64,000 nt of DNA from RBG-16-66-20 sp052386675 (GCA_052386675.1 JBQTJX010000002.1:1-64000), one strand, 5' to 3'; positions 26,936 through 36,813 are shown, numbered from the stretch's first letter. Translations and numbers: made by a program. Notes: generated by a model from the sequence alone, not told the origin.

Positions 26936-27816
26936 CAGGTCCTGCCGCTGAGCAGGTCCACCAGCACCGCCGGATCCCGCTCCGCCTTGCCCTGCGCCTC
27001 CAGCAGCCGGTAGAGCTCTGCGGCGGTGCGCGCCATGGGCAGCGGCACGCCGAACTGGCGCGCCACCGTTGCCGCGTTCTCGAGGTCCTTCAGCATGGTC
27101 GCGTTCGCGCCGAGCGGCGGCTCGAAGTTCCGCGCCGCCATGCGGGCGCCGAATATCTGCAGCGGCAGCGAGTCGGCGAAGCCGCCCTTCAGCGCCTCGG
27201 GCAGCATCTTCGCGTCCACGCCCGCGGCTTCCGCCAGGCGGACCGCCTCCGCGATCACCGGCAAGAGACTCCCGACGATCACCTGGTTGCACAGCTTGGT
27301 CGCCTGGCCGGCGCCAGAGTCGCCCATGCGGGTGAAGCGCTGCGCGAGGAGCAGGATCACGGGGCGAACGCGCTCGATGTCCTCCGGCTTGCCGCCGGCC
27401 ATGATGGCGAGCGTGCCCTTCTCCGCGCCGGCGATGCCGCCAGAAACCGGGGCGTCAACCATGCCCATGCCCTTCGCGGCAAGGCGTTCCGCGAACGCAC
27501 GCGCCGAATCCGGCGCGATGCTGGAAAAATCCACCACCAGCTTTCCGGGTGATCCACCGGATTCGACGCCGTCCTTGCCGAACAGCACCGCTTTCGCCGC
27601 CGCCTGGTCGGTCACGCACATCATGACGATGTCCGACGCCTTCGCGACGGCCGCGGGCGATTCGACCGCCTTCGCGCCCTTCGCCACCACGGGCGCAAGC
27701 TTCTCGCGGTTGCGATTCCAGACCGACACCTCGTAGCCGGCCGCGAGCAGCCGGAGCGTCATCGGACGCCCCATGAGCCCGATCCCGATGTAGCCCAGCC
27801 GCGGTCGCGCGCTCAT
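26935..27816 (-). CDS. NAD(P)-dependent 3-hydroxyisobutyrate/tetronate dehydrogenase family protein
   Basis: A 293-residue beta-hydroxyacid dehydrogenase with the N-terminal GIGLMG nucleotide-binding motif (residues 11-16), the substrate-binding DAPVSGGIAGAEKGTL segment and the catalytic Lys in GAGQATKLCNQ. Family members oxidise 3-hydroxyisobutyrate, tartronate semialdehyde or L-threonate. Placement next to a DenD-like epimerase-fold dehydrogenase and an aldolase favours a sugar-acid substrate, but this is inference. It overlaps the dehydratase gene by 4 bases. Confidence 0.9.
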   Translation of the reverse strand: MSARPRLGYIGIGLMGRPMTLRLLAAGYEVSVWNRNREKLAPVVAKGAKAVESPAAVAKASDIVMMCVTDQAAAKAVLFGKDGVESGGSPGKLVVDFSSIAPDSARAFAERLAAKGMGMVDAPVSGGIAGAEKGTLAIMAGGKPEDIERVRPVILLLAQRFTRMGDSGAGQATKLCNQVIVGSLLPVIAEAVRLAEAAGVDAKMLPEALKGGFADSLPLQIFGARMAARNFEPPLGANATMLKDLENAATVARQFGVPLPMARTAAELYRLLEAQGKAERDPAVLVDLLSGRT

Positions 27817-29537
27817 CGCCTGCCCCGAAATCGTGGTCTGTCCCTGATTTTCAGGGGGCCGCTGTGGGTGACGGCGCCGTGGAACGCGGAGCCGACCTGG
27901 GCGGCGTATTTTTCCAGCGCGCCGGAGAGCTTGTGCTTCGGCATGCTTGCCTTGCGCTTCTTCAGTTCGGCAGCCGGGACGAGCAGGTCCAGTCGCCCCT
28001 GTTCAGCGTCGATCAGGATGCGGTCGCCGGTCTTCACCAGCGCCAGCGGGCCGCCCACGCCGGCCTCGGGCGAGACGTAGCCCACCATCATCCCGCGCGT
28101 CGCGCCGGAGAAGCGCCCATCCGTCACCAGCGCCACCTTCTCCCCCGCGCCCTGACCGTACAGCAGCGCGGTGACGCCGAGCATCTCGCGCATGCCGGGC
28201 CCGCCCTTCGGGCCTTCGTAGCGGATGACGAGCACGTCGCCGGCCTTGTAGGCGCGCCTGCGCACCACGTCGACGCAGGACTCCTCGTTGTCGAACACCC
28301 GGGCGCGGCCCTCGAAGCGCATCGACTTGAGTCCCGCGACCTTCAGCAGCGCGCCATCGGGCGCGAGGCTGCCCTTGAGCACCACGATGCCGCCCGAATC
28401 CATGATCGCCTTCTTCGGCACCACCTTGCCGTCGGCGCCGGGGTGGTCGCTCAGTTCCTGCTCCAGCGTGGTGCCGTAGATCGTCAGGCAGTCGCCGTGC
28501 AGCGCACCGCGCTCGAGCAATTCCTTCAGCACCGCGTACACGCCGCCGATCTCGTGCAGATCCTTGGCGAGATACCTGCCGCCCGGCTTCATGTCGGCGA
28601 GGTAGGGCGTGCGCTTCGAGATACGCGCCAGGTCATCCAGCGAAAACCGGATACCCGCCTCGTGCGCGATGGCCGGGATGTGCAGGCCGGCGTTGGTCGA
28701 GCCACCGGTGGCGGCGACCGCGGCGCAGGCGTTCTCCAGGCTCTTGCGCGTCACCAGCTCGCGCGGCAGCGGTCCGCCCTTCTTCAACAATTCCATCGCC
28801 ACGCGCCCCGCCTCGCGCGCCTGCGCGCGGCGCTCGAGCGCCACCGCGGGCATGGTCGCCGACCCGGGCAGCGCCAGGCCCAGGGTCTCGGACACCATCG
28901 CCATGGTGTTGGCGCTGAACTGGCCCGGACAGGCGCCGGGTCCGGGCAGGCAGACGTGCTCCAGCACGTCCAGCTGCTTTCTCGTCACCGTCCCGGCGTA
29001 AACGCCGCCCACCGCCTCGTAGGTGTCCAGCACCGTCACGTCCCGGCCGTCGAGCTGCCCGGGCAGCGCGGCGCCGCCGTACATGAAAACCGAAGGCAGG
29101 TTCAGGCGCACCATCGCCATCATCATTCCCGGCAGCGTCTTGTCGCAGCCGGCGAAAGTCACCAGCGCGTCGTAGGCGTGGCCGCGGCAGACCGCTTCCA
29201 CGCCGTCGGCGATGAGCTCGCGCGACAGGAGCGAATAGCGCATCCCGGCGTGGTTCATGGACATGGAATCGGCCACCGCGATGGAGGCGAAATCGAAAGG
29301 CACGCCGCCGCCATCACGCACGCCCTCGCAGGCCTCGCGCGCGAGCGCACCGAGCAGTGCATTGCACGGCGTTACGCGGCCGTCCGTGGAGGCGACGCCG
29401 ACGAACGGCCGCTGGATATCCTCGTCGGTCAGGCCCAGGCCGCGCAGGAAGGCGCGGTGCGGCGCGCGGTCCAAACCCTCGACCGTCGCGCGCGAGGGCA
29501 GGATCGGGATCGTCCTATCCCTGCTTTTCCGGCTCAT
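27813..29537 (-). CDS. IlvD/Edd family dehydratase (dihydroxy-acid dehydratase-like)
   Basis: A 574-residue iron-sulfur dehydratase. The three cluster cysteines are present: Cys58 (TPCNALLG), Cys131 (GCDKTLPG) and Cys203 (GACPGQFSANTMA). Biosynthetic IlvD acts in valine/isoleucine synthesis, but the neighbours here are sugar-acid enzymes, so it may be a sugar-acid dehydratase. The start at 29537 overlaps the upstream gene by 4 bases, which supports it over longer frames. The C-terminal tail after HSGPL is encoded by a GGGACAG-type repeat and is basic and atypical. Confidence 0.85.
   Translation of the reverse strand: MSRKSRDRTIPILPSRATVEGLDRAPHRAFLRGLGLTDEDIQRPFVGVASTDGRVTPCNALLGALAREACEGVRDGGGVPFDFASIAVADSMSMNHAGMRYSLLSRELIADGVEAVCRGHAYDALVTFAGCDKTLPGMMMAMVRLNLPSVFMYGGAALPGQLDGRDVTVLDTYEAVGGVYAGTVTRKQLDVLEHVCLPGPGACPGQFSANTMAMVSETLGLALPGSATMPAVALERRAQAREAGRVAMELLKKGGPLPRELVTRKSLENACAAVAATGGSTNAGLHIPAIAHEAGIRFSLDDLARISKRTPYLADMKPGGRYLAKDLHEIGGVYAVLKELLERGALHGDCLTIYGTTLEQELSDHPGADGKVVPKKAIMDSGGIVVLKGSLAPDGALLKVAGLKSMRFEGRARVFDNEESCVDVVRRRAYKAGDVLVIRYEGPKGGPGMREMLGVTALLYGQGAGEKVALVTDGRFSGATRGMMVGYVSPEAGVGGPLALVKTGDRILIDAEQGRLDLLVPAAELKKRKASMPKHKLSGALEKYAAQVGSAFHGAVTHSGPLKIRDRPRFRGRR
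27827..27856. repeat. Second GGGACAG-type palindromic repeat, inside the dehydratase 3' end
   Basis: It includes GAAATC(27827-27832)...GATTTTC as outer arms around GTGGTCTGTCCCT, and an inner CCCTGA-TTT-TCAGGG hairpin (27842-27856). It resembles the repeat at 26912 and is read through as the last residues of the dehydratase (about KIRDRPRF). Confidence 0.55.
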
Positions 29538-30445
29538 CCCAGCGACTCCGCGATGATCTCCTCGATGGAGGAATTGTGGTGGAAGCCCAGCTGCGCAGCG
29601 CGCGCCGAGCGCGTCGCCCTCGGCACCATGTCCATCACGGACTGCACGCGGGGATCGGGCTCGAAGCGCACGCGGCCCTTCGCCTTCGCCTTCACGGCTT
29701 CCCACATCTGGCCGGCGGACACCGAGATGCTGTTCAGCAGCACGGTGCGGTCGTGCCCCAGCGCCTCCGCAGGCAGGTCCGCGGCGTGCAGGAACGCCTC
29801 GGCCACCTTCTGCACCGAGATGCAGGGCTGGCGCGTGTCCGGCCGCACCGGGCATACAAAATCGTGGCCGGCGAGCGGCTCGCGGATGATGGCGCTCGAC
29901 CACCCCGACAACGCGGTATTGGTCCCTTCGCGCACCAGCACCGCCGGCAGCCGCAGCGTGCGCCCATCCACGAAGCCGCGCCGCGTGTAGTCGTTGATCA
30001 GGACCTCGCAGGCGAGCTTCTGCGCGCCGTAGGAAATGCGCGGCGAGGCCGGCGTGTCGTCGGTCACCGGATCCGGCAGGTCGCCGCCGTAGACGCCGAT
30101 GGTGGAAGCGAAGATGAACTTTGGCCGGTGTCCCGCGAGGCGGCAGGCTTCCAGCAGGTCGCGGGTGGCGTCCAGGTTCACCTTGGTGCCCAGCTCGAAG
30201 TTCTGCTCCGCGCCGCCGGAGACGAGCGCCGCGAAGTGGAATACGGCGGAGACATCGGGTGTGACCAGCGCCCGTGCGAACTGCGGGTAGGCGATATTGC
30301 CCGACACAAAACGGACCTTCGGGTGCTCGAATGGCGCCGCGCCCTGATCCGTCGCAAGAATTTCACCGATCTCAGGGCGCGCAGTCTGCGCCCTGAGAAA
30401 CACAGCGCCGATGAACCCCGCCGCCCCCGTCACCAATATCGTCAT
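29534..30445 (-). CDS. NAD-dependent epimerase/dehydratase family protein, D-erythronate dehydrogenase-like
   Basis: A 303-residue short-chain dehydrogenase-fold protein: nucleotide-binding TGAAGFIG (residues 6-13), FHFAALVSGGAE, and the catalytic Tyr139-x3-Lys143 in YGAQK. The start, the SGGAEQNFELG segment and the VLLNSISVSAGQMW region resemble D-erythronate dehydrogenase DenD, which oxidises D-erythronate at C2. It is the first gene of a three-gene minus-strand operon with the dehydratase and the 3-hydroxyacid dehydrogenase, and divergent from a Bug receptor gene. Confidence 0.85.
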   Translation of the reverse strand: MTILVTGAAGFIGAVFLRAQTARPEIGEILATDQGAAPFEHPKVRFVSGNIAYPQFARALVTPDVSAVFHFAALVSGGAEQNFELGTKVNLDATRDLLEACRLAGHRPKFIFASTIGVYGGDLPDPVTDDTPASPRISYGAQKLACEVLINDYTRRGFVDGRTLRLPAVLVREGTNTALSGWSSAIIREPLAGHDFVCPVRPDTRQPCISVQKVAEAFLHAADLPAEALGHDRTVLLNSISVSAGQMWEAVKAKAKGRVRFEPDPRVQSVMDMVPRATRSARAAQLGFHHNSSIEEIIAESLG

Positions 30446-30503
30446 CCGGTCATTGTATTTGCCCTTGCCCCTGTGCTAGAAGGAATCCAGAGGAGGATTC
30501 CCC

Positions 30504-31463
<960 letters not shown>

Positions 31464-31466
31464 TAG

Positions 31467-31637
31467 CTAGAGGCCCTTGCGCGCGGCGCGGCTGCGATGC
31501 TTGCCGCGCGACACCGCGCCCTTGCGCAGCTCGGAGCCGTAATTCTTGCTGTTGTCGCCGCTCTCCTTGGCGCGCTCGCGCATCATGCGCTCGGCCTCGG
31601 ATTCATTGGCGCGGGCCGCGCCGTATTTGCGTTTCAT
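31467..31637 (-). CDS. Small basic conserved hypothetical protein
   Basis: 56 residues from the ATG at 31637, strongly basic (MKRKYGAARANESEAERMM at the start, RGKHRSRAARKGL at the end). The frame is open to 31673, but the later start lacks the extra, unlikely segment and avoids the divergent amidohydrolase start. The Lys/Arg content suggests nucleic acid binding. It appears conserved in character with small proteins of Burkholderiales, but no function is known. Confidence 0.6.
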   Translation of the reverse strand: MKRKYGAARANESEAERMMRERAKESGDNSKNYGSELRKGAVSRGKHRSRAARKGL

Positions 31638-31672
31638 GGATACTCCGGCTGGTCTGGATTTTTGAGGGCGCA

Positions 31673-33169
31673 ATGATACCCGAGGAATCGGCCGACAAGC
31701 ACGGGCAGCGCAACCCCCGCCGGACCCTGATCCGGGGCGCGGACTGGATCGTCGCCTGGGACGCGGCCGTCGGACGCCATACCTATATGAAGGGGGCGGA
31801 CATCGCGTTCGAGGCTGGCGCGCTGGTCCACGTCGGCAAGGGCTATTCCGGCCCCGCGGACCGGATCGTGGAGGGCCGCGGCCGCCTGGTCATGCCGGGC
31901 CTGGTGAACATCCATTCCCATGCCGGACGCGAGCCCATCTTCCGCGGCATCCGGGAGGAGCACGGGGTCCCGGGCCACCACATGACGGGCCTTTTCGAGC
32001 GCTTCCAGGCCTTCGGCCCCGGGGACCTCGATTCACGCATCGCCTGCCTCGAGCTCGCGGCCTGCGAACTGCTCCGCAGCGGCGTGACCTCCATCGTGGA
32101 CATCGGCGCGGCATGGGAGGGCTGGGCGGATGCGATGGCGCGCACCGGGTTGCGCGCCTTCCTCGCGCCCGGGTTCGCGTCCGCCGCATGGAAGGTCGCA
32201 AGCGACCTGGAAGTCGGGTACGAATGGGACGAGGCCGAGGGACGAAAGCGATTCGAGGCGTCGCTCCGGTTCATCGACGGTCTGGCGGCGCACCCCTCGG
32301 GCCGCATCTCGGGCATCGTGACGCCCTCGCAGATCGACACCTGCACCGAGGATCTGCTGCGCGACAGCCTTGCGGCGGCGAAGGAACGGCGCATCCCGTA
32401 TACGGTCCACATCGCCCAGGGCATCACCGAGGTGAAGGAGATGCTGCGCCGGCATGGCAGGACGCCGATCCGCTGGGCCGCCGACATCGGCATCCTCGGG
32501 CCGGACACCATCCTCGGCCACGCCATCTTCCCCGACAGCCACTCATGGTTGCGCCGCGAGGCCGGCGTCGCGACGGCGGAGGATATCGCGCTGATGGGCG
32601 CACACGGTTGCACCGTGGCGCACTGCCCGACGGTGTTCGCGCGCAACGGCATCCTGATGGAGAGTTTCGGCCGGTATCGCAAGGCCGGTGTGAACATGGG
32701 CATCGGCACCGATACCACGCCACAGAACATGCTGGAGGAAATGCGCACTGCGTCGACCCTCGCCCGCATTGCGGATCATCACGTCTATGCCACTTCGATC
32801 GACGAGATCTTCCACGCGGCGACCATCGGTGGCTCGAAGGCCCTGTTGCGGGAAGACCTGGGCCGTCTCGCGCCGGGCGCGAAGGCGGATCTGGTCATCG
32901 TGGACCTGGCGCATCCGGACATGCAGCCGGCGCGCGATCCGCTGCGATCGCTCGTGTTCCACGCCGCCGACCGCGCAGTGCGCGAGGTGTTCGTGGACGG
33001 TGTTCAGGTCATGGCTGAAGGGAAGGTGCTGACGGTGGATGCCGTCAGCGCGGGCGGGCGCCTCGCGGAGGCGCAGCGCCGGATGATGTCCGGCGTGCCG
33101 GGACGGGACTACCGCCGGCGCAGCGCCGACGAAATTGCGCCGCCCAGCTTGCCGCCCAGCCGGCGCTAG
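31673..33169 (+). CDS. Amidohydrolase family protein (ATZ/TRZ chlorohydrolase-like)
   Basis: A 498-residue metal-dependent hydrolase of the TIM-barrel superfamily. Metal ligands are visible: His81-x-His83 (VNIHSHAG), the HIAQG histidine, the LGHAIF histidine and the Asp in GIGTDTTPQN. Composite beta-sandwich segments flank the barrel. The superfamily deaminates or dechlorinates N-heterocycles and opens hydantoin-type rings. A GAGGG lies before the ATG. It converges with the next Bug gene by a 4-base overlap; the receptor could take up its substrate. Confidence 0.88.
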   Translation: MIPEESADKHGQRNPRRTLIRGADWIVAWDAAVGRHTYMKGADIAFEAGALVHVGKGYSGPADRIVEGRGRLVMPGLVNIHSHAGREPIFRGIREEHGVPGHHMTGLFERFQAFGPGDLDSRIACLELAACELLRSGVTSIVDIGAAWEGWADAMARTGLRAFLAPGFASAAWKVASDLEVGYEWDEAEGRKRFEASLRFIDGLAAHPSGRISGIVTPSQIDTCTEDLLRDSLAAAKERRIPYTVHIAQGITEVKEMLRRHGRTPIRWAADIGILGPDTILGHAIFPDSHSWLRREAGVATAEDIALMGAHGCTVAHCPTVFARNGILMESFGRYRKAGVNMGIGTDTTPQNMLEEMRTASTLARIADHHVYATSIDEIFHAATIGGSKALLREDLGRLAPGAKADLVIVDLAHPDMQPARDPLRSLVFHAADRAVREVFVDGVQVMAEGKVLTVDAVSAGGRLAEAQRRMMSGVPGRDYRRRSADEIAPPSLPPSRR

Positions 33170-34134
33170 TCGATTTTCGCCCCGGAGGCCTTCACCACCG
33201 GCGCCCAGCGCGCGGCGTCTGCCTTCACCATCTCGCCCATGCGCTCCGGCGTGCCGGTGATGACATCGAAGCCCAGAGGCTCCAGCCGGTCACGGAATTC
33301 CTTCGCGTTCGCGCCCTTCACCGACTCCGCATTCAGGCGTGAAATCACGTCCCTGGGCGTCGCCGCCGGCGCCACCAGTCCATACCAGGACTGCACCTCG
33401 AAACCGGGCAGCCCGGACTCCGCGATGGTCGGCACCTGCGGGAACAGCGCCGAACGCTTTGCGCCGGTGACCCCCAGCGCCTTCAGCTTTCCACCGCGGA
33501 TGTGCGAGATCGCGGCCGGGATGGTCTCGAACATGATCTGCACCTGGCCGCCCAGCAGGTCGGTCATCGCCGGCGCGCTGCCCTTGTAGGGGACGTGCAC
33601 CAGGTCCACCCCGGCGCGCATCTTGAACAGCTCTCCGGTGAGGTGCAGGTTGGTGCCGTTGCCGCTGGAGGCGAAATTGATCTTGCCGGGCTGCGCCTTC
33701 GCCTGCGAGACCAGGTCCTGCACCGAGCCCACGCCGGATTCGGCGCGCGTCACCAGCACGTTGTTGAACTGCACCAGCGTCGTCACCCAGGCAAAGTCCT
33801 TCAACGCGTCGAAGGGCAGCTTCGAGTACAGCACCGGGCTGATGGCGTGCAGCGCGTTCAGCGTCAGGAACAGGGTGTGGCCGTCCGGCGCCGCCTTCGC
33901 GACTTCCGCCGCGGCGACGTTGCCGCCGGCGCCGGGGCGGTTCTCCACGGTGACCGGCTGCCCCAGCTGCTTCGCCAGTTCAACGGCGATGGCGCGCGCG
34001 GTAATGTCCACGCCGCCCCCGGGGGGAAACGGCACCAGGATCCGGACCGGCCGCGACGGGAACGCTTGCGCCTGCGCGAGGGTCGAAACGCAGACGGCGA
34101 GAACGTACAGGAAACAGAGGACAATGCGCTTCAT
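33166..34134 (-). CDS. Bug-family (TctC) receptor, copy 2
   Basis: 322 residues with a signal peptide (cleavage near LAQAQA), FPSRPVRILVPFPPGGGVD, AKAAPDGHTLFLTLN and HVPYKGSAPAMTDLLGGQV. The frame extends upstream to 35121 without good homology because it runs antisense to selO; ATG 34134 gives a clean signal peptide. It is divergent from selO with only 18 bases between the two start codons. Confidence 0.92.
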   Translation of the reverse strand: MKRIVLCFLYVLAVCVSTLAQAQAFPSRPVRILVPFPPGGGVDITARAIAVELAKQLGQPVTVENRPGAGGNVAAAEVAKAAPDGHTLFLTLNALHAISPVLYSKLPFDALKDFAWVTTLVQFNNVLVTRAESGVGSVQDLVSQAKAQPGKINFASSGNGTNLHLTGELFKMRAGVDLVHVPYKGSAPAMTDLLGGQVQIMFETIPAAISHIRGGKLKALGVTGAKRSALFPQVPTIAESGLPGFEVQSWYGLVAPAATPRDVISRLNAESVKGANAKEFRDRLEPLGFDVITGTPERMGEMVKADAARWAPVVKASGAKID

Positions 34135-34152
34135 GGGCAGGATCCTTTCGCT

Positions 34153-35697
34153 ATGAACATGGATTATGGAACAAGCAAGTCGGATGCCACGTCCGCATTG
34201 CGATTCGACAACCGCTTCGTGCGCGCGCTTCCCGGCGACCCCGTCCTCACCAACGTCCCGCGCCCGGTCCGCAACGCCCTCTACACCCGGATCATGCCCA
34301 CGCCGGTCGCCGCGCCACGCCTGCTCGCGTGGTCGGATGAACTGGGCGCGCAACTCGGAATGGAGCGCCCTTCGCCGGAGGGGCCGATGGCGGAGGTGTT
34401 CGCGGGCAACCGCCTGCTGCCCGGGATGGAGCCCTACGCCGCGCGCTACGGCGGCCACCAGTTCGGCCACTGGGCCGGGCAGCTGGGCGACGGCCGCGCC
34501 ATCACGCTCGCGGAGCTGGTCGCCGCCGACGGCAGCCGTCAGGAGTTGCAGTTGAAAGGCGCCGGCCGCACGCCCTATTCGCGCACCGCGGACGGGCGCG
34601 CGGTGCTGCGCTCGTCGCTGCGTGAGTTCCTCTGCAGCGAGGCGATGCACTGGCTGGGCGTGCCCACCACGCGCGCGCTCAGCCTTGCTGCCACCGGCGA
34701 GCCGGTGGTGCGCGACATGTTCTACGACGGCAATCCGGAGCCCGAGCCCGGCGCCGTGGTGTGCCGGGTGGCGCCCTCCTTCGTGCGCTTCGGCAACTTC
34801 CAGATCCTCGCCGCCACGAAGGAGTTCGACGAACTGAAGCAGCTTGCCGAGCACGTCATGCGCGAGCACTTTCCCGGCATCCATTCGGTGGAGGACTGGT
34901 TCCGCGAAATCTGCCGCCGCACCGGCCTCCTGATGGCAGACTGGATGCGCGTCGGTTTCGTCCACGGCGTCATGAACACCGACAACATGTCCATCCTGGG
35001 CCTCACCATCGACTATGGCCCCTACGGTTGGCTTGAGGGCTATGACCTGGCCTGGACGCCGAACACCACCGACGCAGAGGGCCGGCGTTACTGCTACGGC
35101 AACCAGCCGCATATCGCGCAATGGAACCTGGCGCGGCTGGCCGAAGCGCTGGTGCCGCTGGTGCAGAACAACGAGTCGCTCGGGGATGGCCTCGCCCTCT
35201 ACGCGGAGACCTTCAGCAAGGCCTGGTCGCAGGCGCTCGCCGCCAAGCTGGGGGTCGCGGCGCTCGACCGTCCGGGCGACGACGAACTGGTGGCGGACCT
35301 GTTCGAGCTGCTGGGCGCGGCCGAGACCGACTTCACGATCTTCTTCCGCAGGCTCGCGCAGCCCACCGCGGAATCGCTGCGGCCCGCGTACTACGCCGAC
35401 GACCTGCCGCGCCAGCGGCTCGAGGCCTGGCTCACGCGGTACGTGGAACGTTCGCGCGACGAGCCCGGCCGCGAGGCGCGGATGAACGCGGCGAACCCGA
35501 ATTACGTCTTCCGCAACTACCTTGCGCAGCAGGCGATCGACGCGCTCGCCGCGGGCGACGCCTCGGTGCTGGAGCGCCTGATGCGGGTCCTGCGCCGGCC
35601 CTACGACGAGCAGCCGGGCGAGGAAGACCTCGCGGCCCGGCGCCCCGAATGGGCTCGCAACCGCCCCGGGTGTTCGGCGCTGTCCTGCAGTTCCTAG
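34153..35697 (+). CDS. selO: SelO family protein adenylyltransferase (YdiU/UPF0061)
   Basis: A 514-residue pseudokinase-fold enzyme that AMPylates proteins in characterised bacterial and eukaryotic members. Landmarks are LRFDNRFVRALPGDP, YGGHQFGHWAGQLGDGRA, ELQLKGAGRTPYSRTADGRAV (Gly-rich and basic ATP-binding region), and HGVMNTDNMSILGLTIDYGP with metal-binding Asn/Asp. The protein ends CSALSCSS; the eukaryotic enzyme has selenocysteine near this end, here Cys. The ATG at 34153 has another ATG two codons later; either fits. Confidence 0.94.
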   Translation: MNMDYGTSKSDATSALRFDNRFVRALPGDPVLTNVPRPVRNALYTRIMPTPVAAPRLLAWSDELGAQLGMERPSPEGPMAEVFAGNRLLPGMEPYAARYGGHQFGHWAGQLGDGRAITLAELVAADGSRQELQLKGAGRTPYSRTADGRAVLRSSLREFLCSEAMHWLGVPTTRALSLAATGEPVVRDMFYDGNPEPEPGAVVCRVAPSFVRFGNFQILAATKEFDELKQLAEHVMREHFPGIHSVEDWFREICRRTGLLMADWMRVGFVHGVMNTDNMSILGLTIDYGPYGWLEGYDLAWTPNTTDAEGRRYCYGNQPHIAQWNLARLAEALVPLVQNNESLGDGLALYAETFSKAWSQALAAKLGVAALDRPGDDELVADLFELLGAAETDFTIFFRRLAQPTAESLRPAYYADDLPRQRLEAWLTRYVERSRDEPGREARMNAANPNYVFRNYLAQQAIDALAAGDASVLERLMRVLRRPYDEQPGEEDLAARRPEWARNRPGCSALSCSS

Positions 35698-35710
35698 CTA
35701 GAATGGGCGC

Positions 35711-36076
35711 ATGAAGCTCCGCATCCTCCTGACGGCGCTCGCGATTGCCTTCGGCACCGAGGCCGGCGCGCAGATGTTCAAGTGCCAGGACGCCGCCGGA
35801 AAGATTACCTACTCCAGCCAGCCCTGCGCCGAGATCGGCCTGAAGTCCGCCGGCGAGGTGCAGGAGAAGGTCAACGTGGCGCCCGCCTACAAGCCGCCGC
35901 CGGCGCCCAAGCCGCCGCCGACCCAGGCGCGCCCGCCCGCCAAGCCCGCAGCCGGCCCGGCGGCCGCCGAACCGGAGAAGAAGAAGGAGCCGGAGCGGCG
36001 CTGCTTCGTGGTGAAGACCCCCACGGGCACCGCCACGCGCTGCAACGACGTGCCCGAGGAAAAAGAGAAGAAGTGA
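35711..36076 (+). CDS. Exported DUF4124-domain protein
   Basis: 121 residues: a signal peptide (about 1-20), a DUF4124 module (QMFKCQDAAGKITYSSQPC, residues 21-39), a Pro/Ala-rich linker (about 55-85) and a basic, Cys-containing C-terminus. DUF4124 proteins are common, periplasmic and without known function in Betaproteobacteria. Its TGA overlaps the GTG start of the nitroreductase gene as GTGA. Confidence 0.85.
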   Translation: MKLRILLTALAIAFGTEAGAQMFKCQDAAGKITYSSQPCAEIGLKSAGEVQEKVNVAPAYKPPPAPKPPPTQARPPAKPAAGPAAAEPEKKKEPERRCFVVKTPTGTATRCNDVPEEKEKK

Positions 36077-36801
36077 GCACCGGGCGCTACGACGCGCTCA
36101 TGGACGTCGTGCGCAACCGCATGACGGTGCGCGCCTTCGATCCGGCCACGCCGATTCCCCGCGGGCACTTCGAACTGATCCTGGAGGCCGCGCGTCACGC
36201 GCCCTCGGGCGCCAACGCCCAGCCCTGGCATTTCATCGTGGTCGAGGACCAGTCCCTCAAGGACCGGATCATGGAGTACTTCCGCGAGGAGCAAGTTGTT
36301 CGCGCCAGGCTGAAGATGAAATTCCCCACGCCGGATTACCGCGGCCTCGCGACTGCGCCCGGCTTCGTCGTCGTCGCCAGCGACTTCCGCTGGGTCAGGG
36401 CCTTCCCGGTGCTGAACGACGGCTCCGATCTGGACCGGATGTACAGGGAGAACGCCGAGCGCATTCTGCTGCAGAGCGTGGCCGCGGCCACGATGTCGGC
36501 GCACCTCGCGGCGGCGGCGCTGGGCTACAACGTCTGGTGGGTGACGGCCATCGGCCAGCAGAAGGCGCAGGCCGCGATGAAGCCGCTGCTCGGGATTCCC
36601 GACGAACTCTCGGTGCTCGACATCATGTGCTTCGGCCTGCCCGCCAAGGCGCCGTACAAGCGCTGGAAAAAGGAACTGGGTGAGATCGTAAGCTGGAACC
36701 GCTTCGACCCGGCGCTGCACCGGAGCACGGCGCAGATCGACGAGTGGATCGCGACGCAGCGCCGGAAGGTGATGTACAAGGACGAAAAGAACGTCGACTA
36801 G
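36073..36801 (+). CDS. Nitroreductase family protein
   Basis: 242 residues with the FMN-binding nitroreductase fold: the N-terminal RNRMTVRAFDP, ARHAPSGANAQPWHFIVV, and a C-terminal GLPAKAPYKRWKKEL segment. GTG 36073 overlapping the previous stop is chosen as a coupled start; an ATG at 36100 is the alternative. The FMN-contacting Arg and Ser/Asn motifs are present, so the fold is probably active, but the substrate is unknown. Confidence 0.88.
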   Translation: MSTGRYDALMDVVRNRMTVRAFDPATPIPRGHFELILEAARHAPSGANAQPWHFIVVEDQSLKDRIMEYFREEQVVRARLKMKFPTPDYRGLATAPGFVVVASDFRWVRAFPVLNDGSDLDRMYRENAERILLQSVAAATMSAHLAAAALGYNVWWVTAIGQQKAQAAMKPLLGIPDELSVLDIMCFGLPAKAPYKRWKKELGEIVSWNRFDPALHRSTAQIDEWIATQRRKVMYKDEKNVD

Positions 36802-36813
36802 CGCCCAACGGCC

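Noticed and set aside
29537..29903. An upstream extension of the IlvD-type frame
   Set aside because: It overlaps the DenD-like gene in another frame; the ATGA overlap at 29534-29537 marks the normal start.
27864..29990. A 708-codon plus-strand frame across the IlvD-type gene
   Set aside because: Antisense shadow: no domain recognised, Arg/His/Gln-rich composition, and the opposite strand has clear cluster-binding motifs.
34135..35121. A 329-codon extension of Bug receptor copy 2
   Set aside because: It is antisense to selO, and the receptor has a complete signal peptide starting at 34134.
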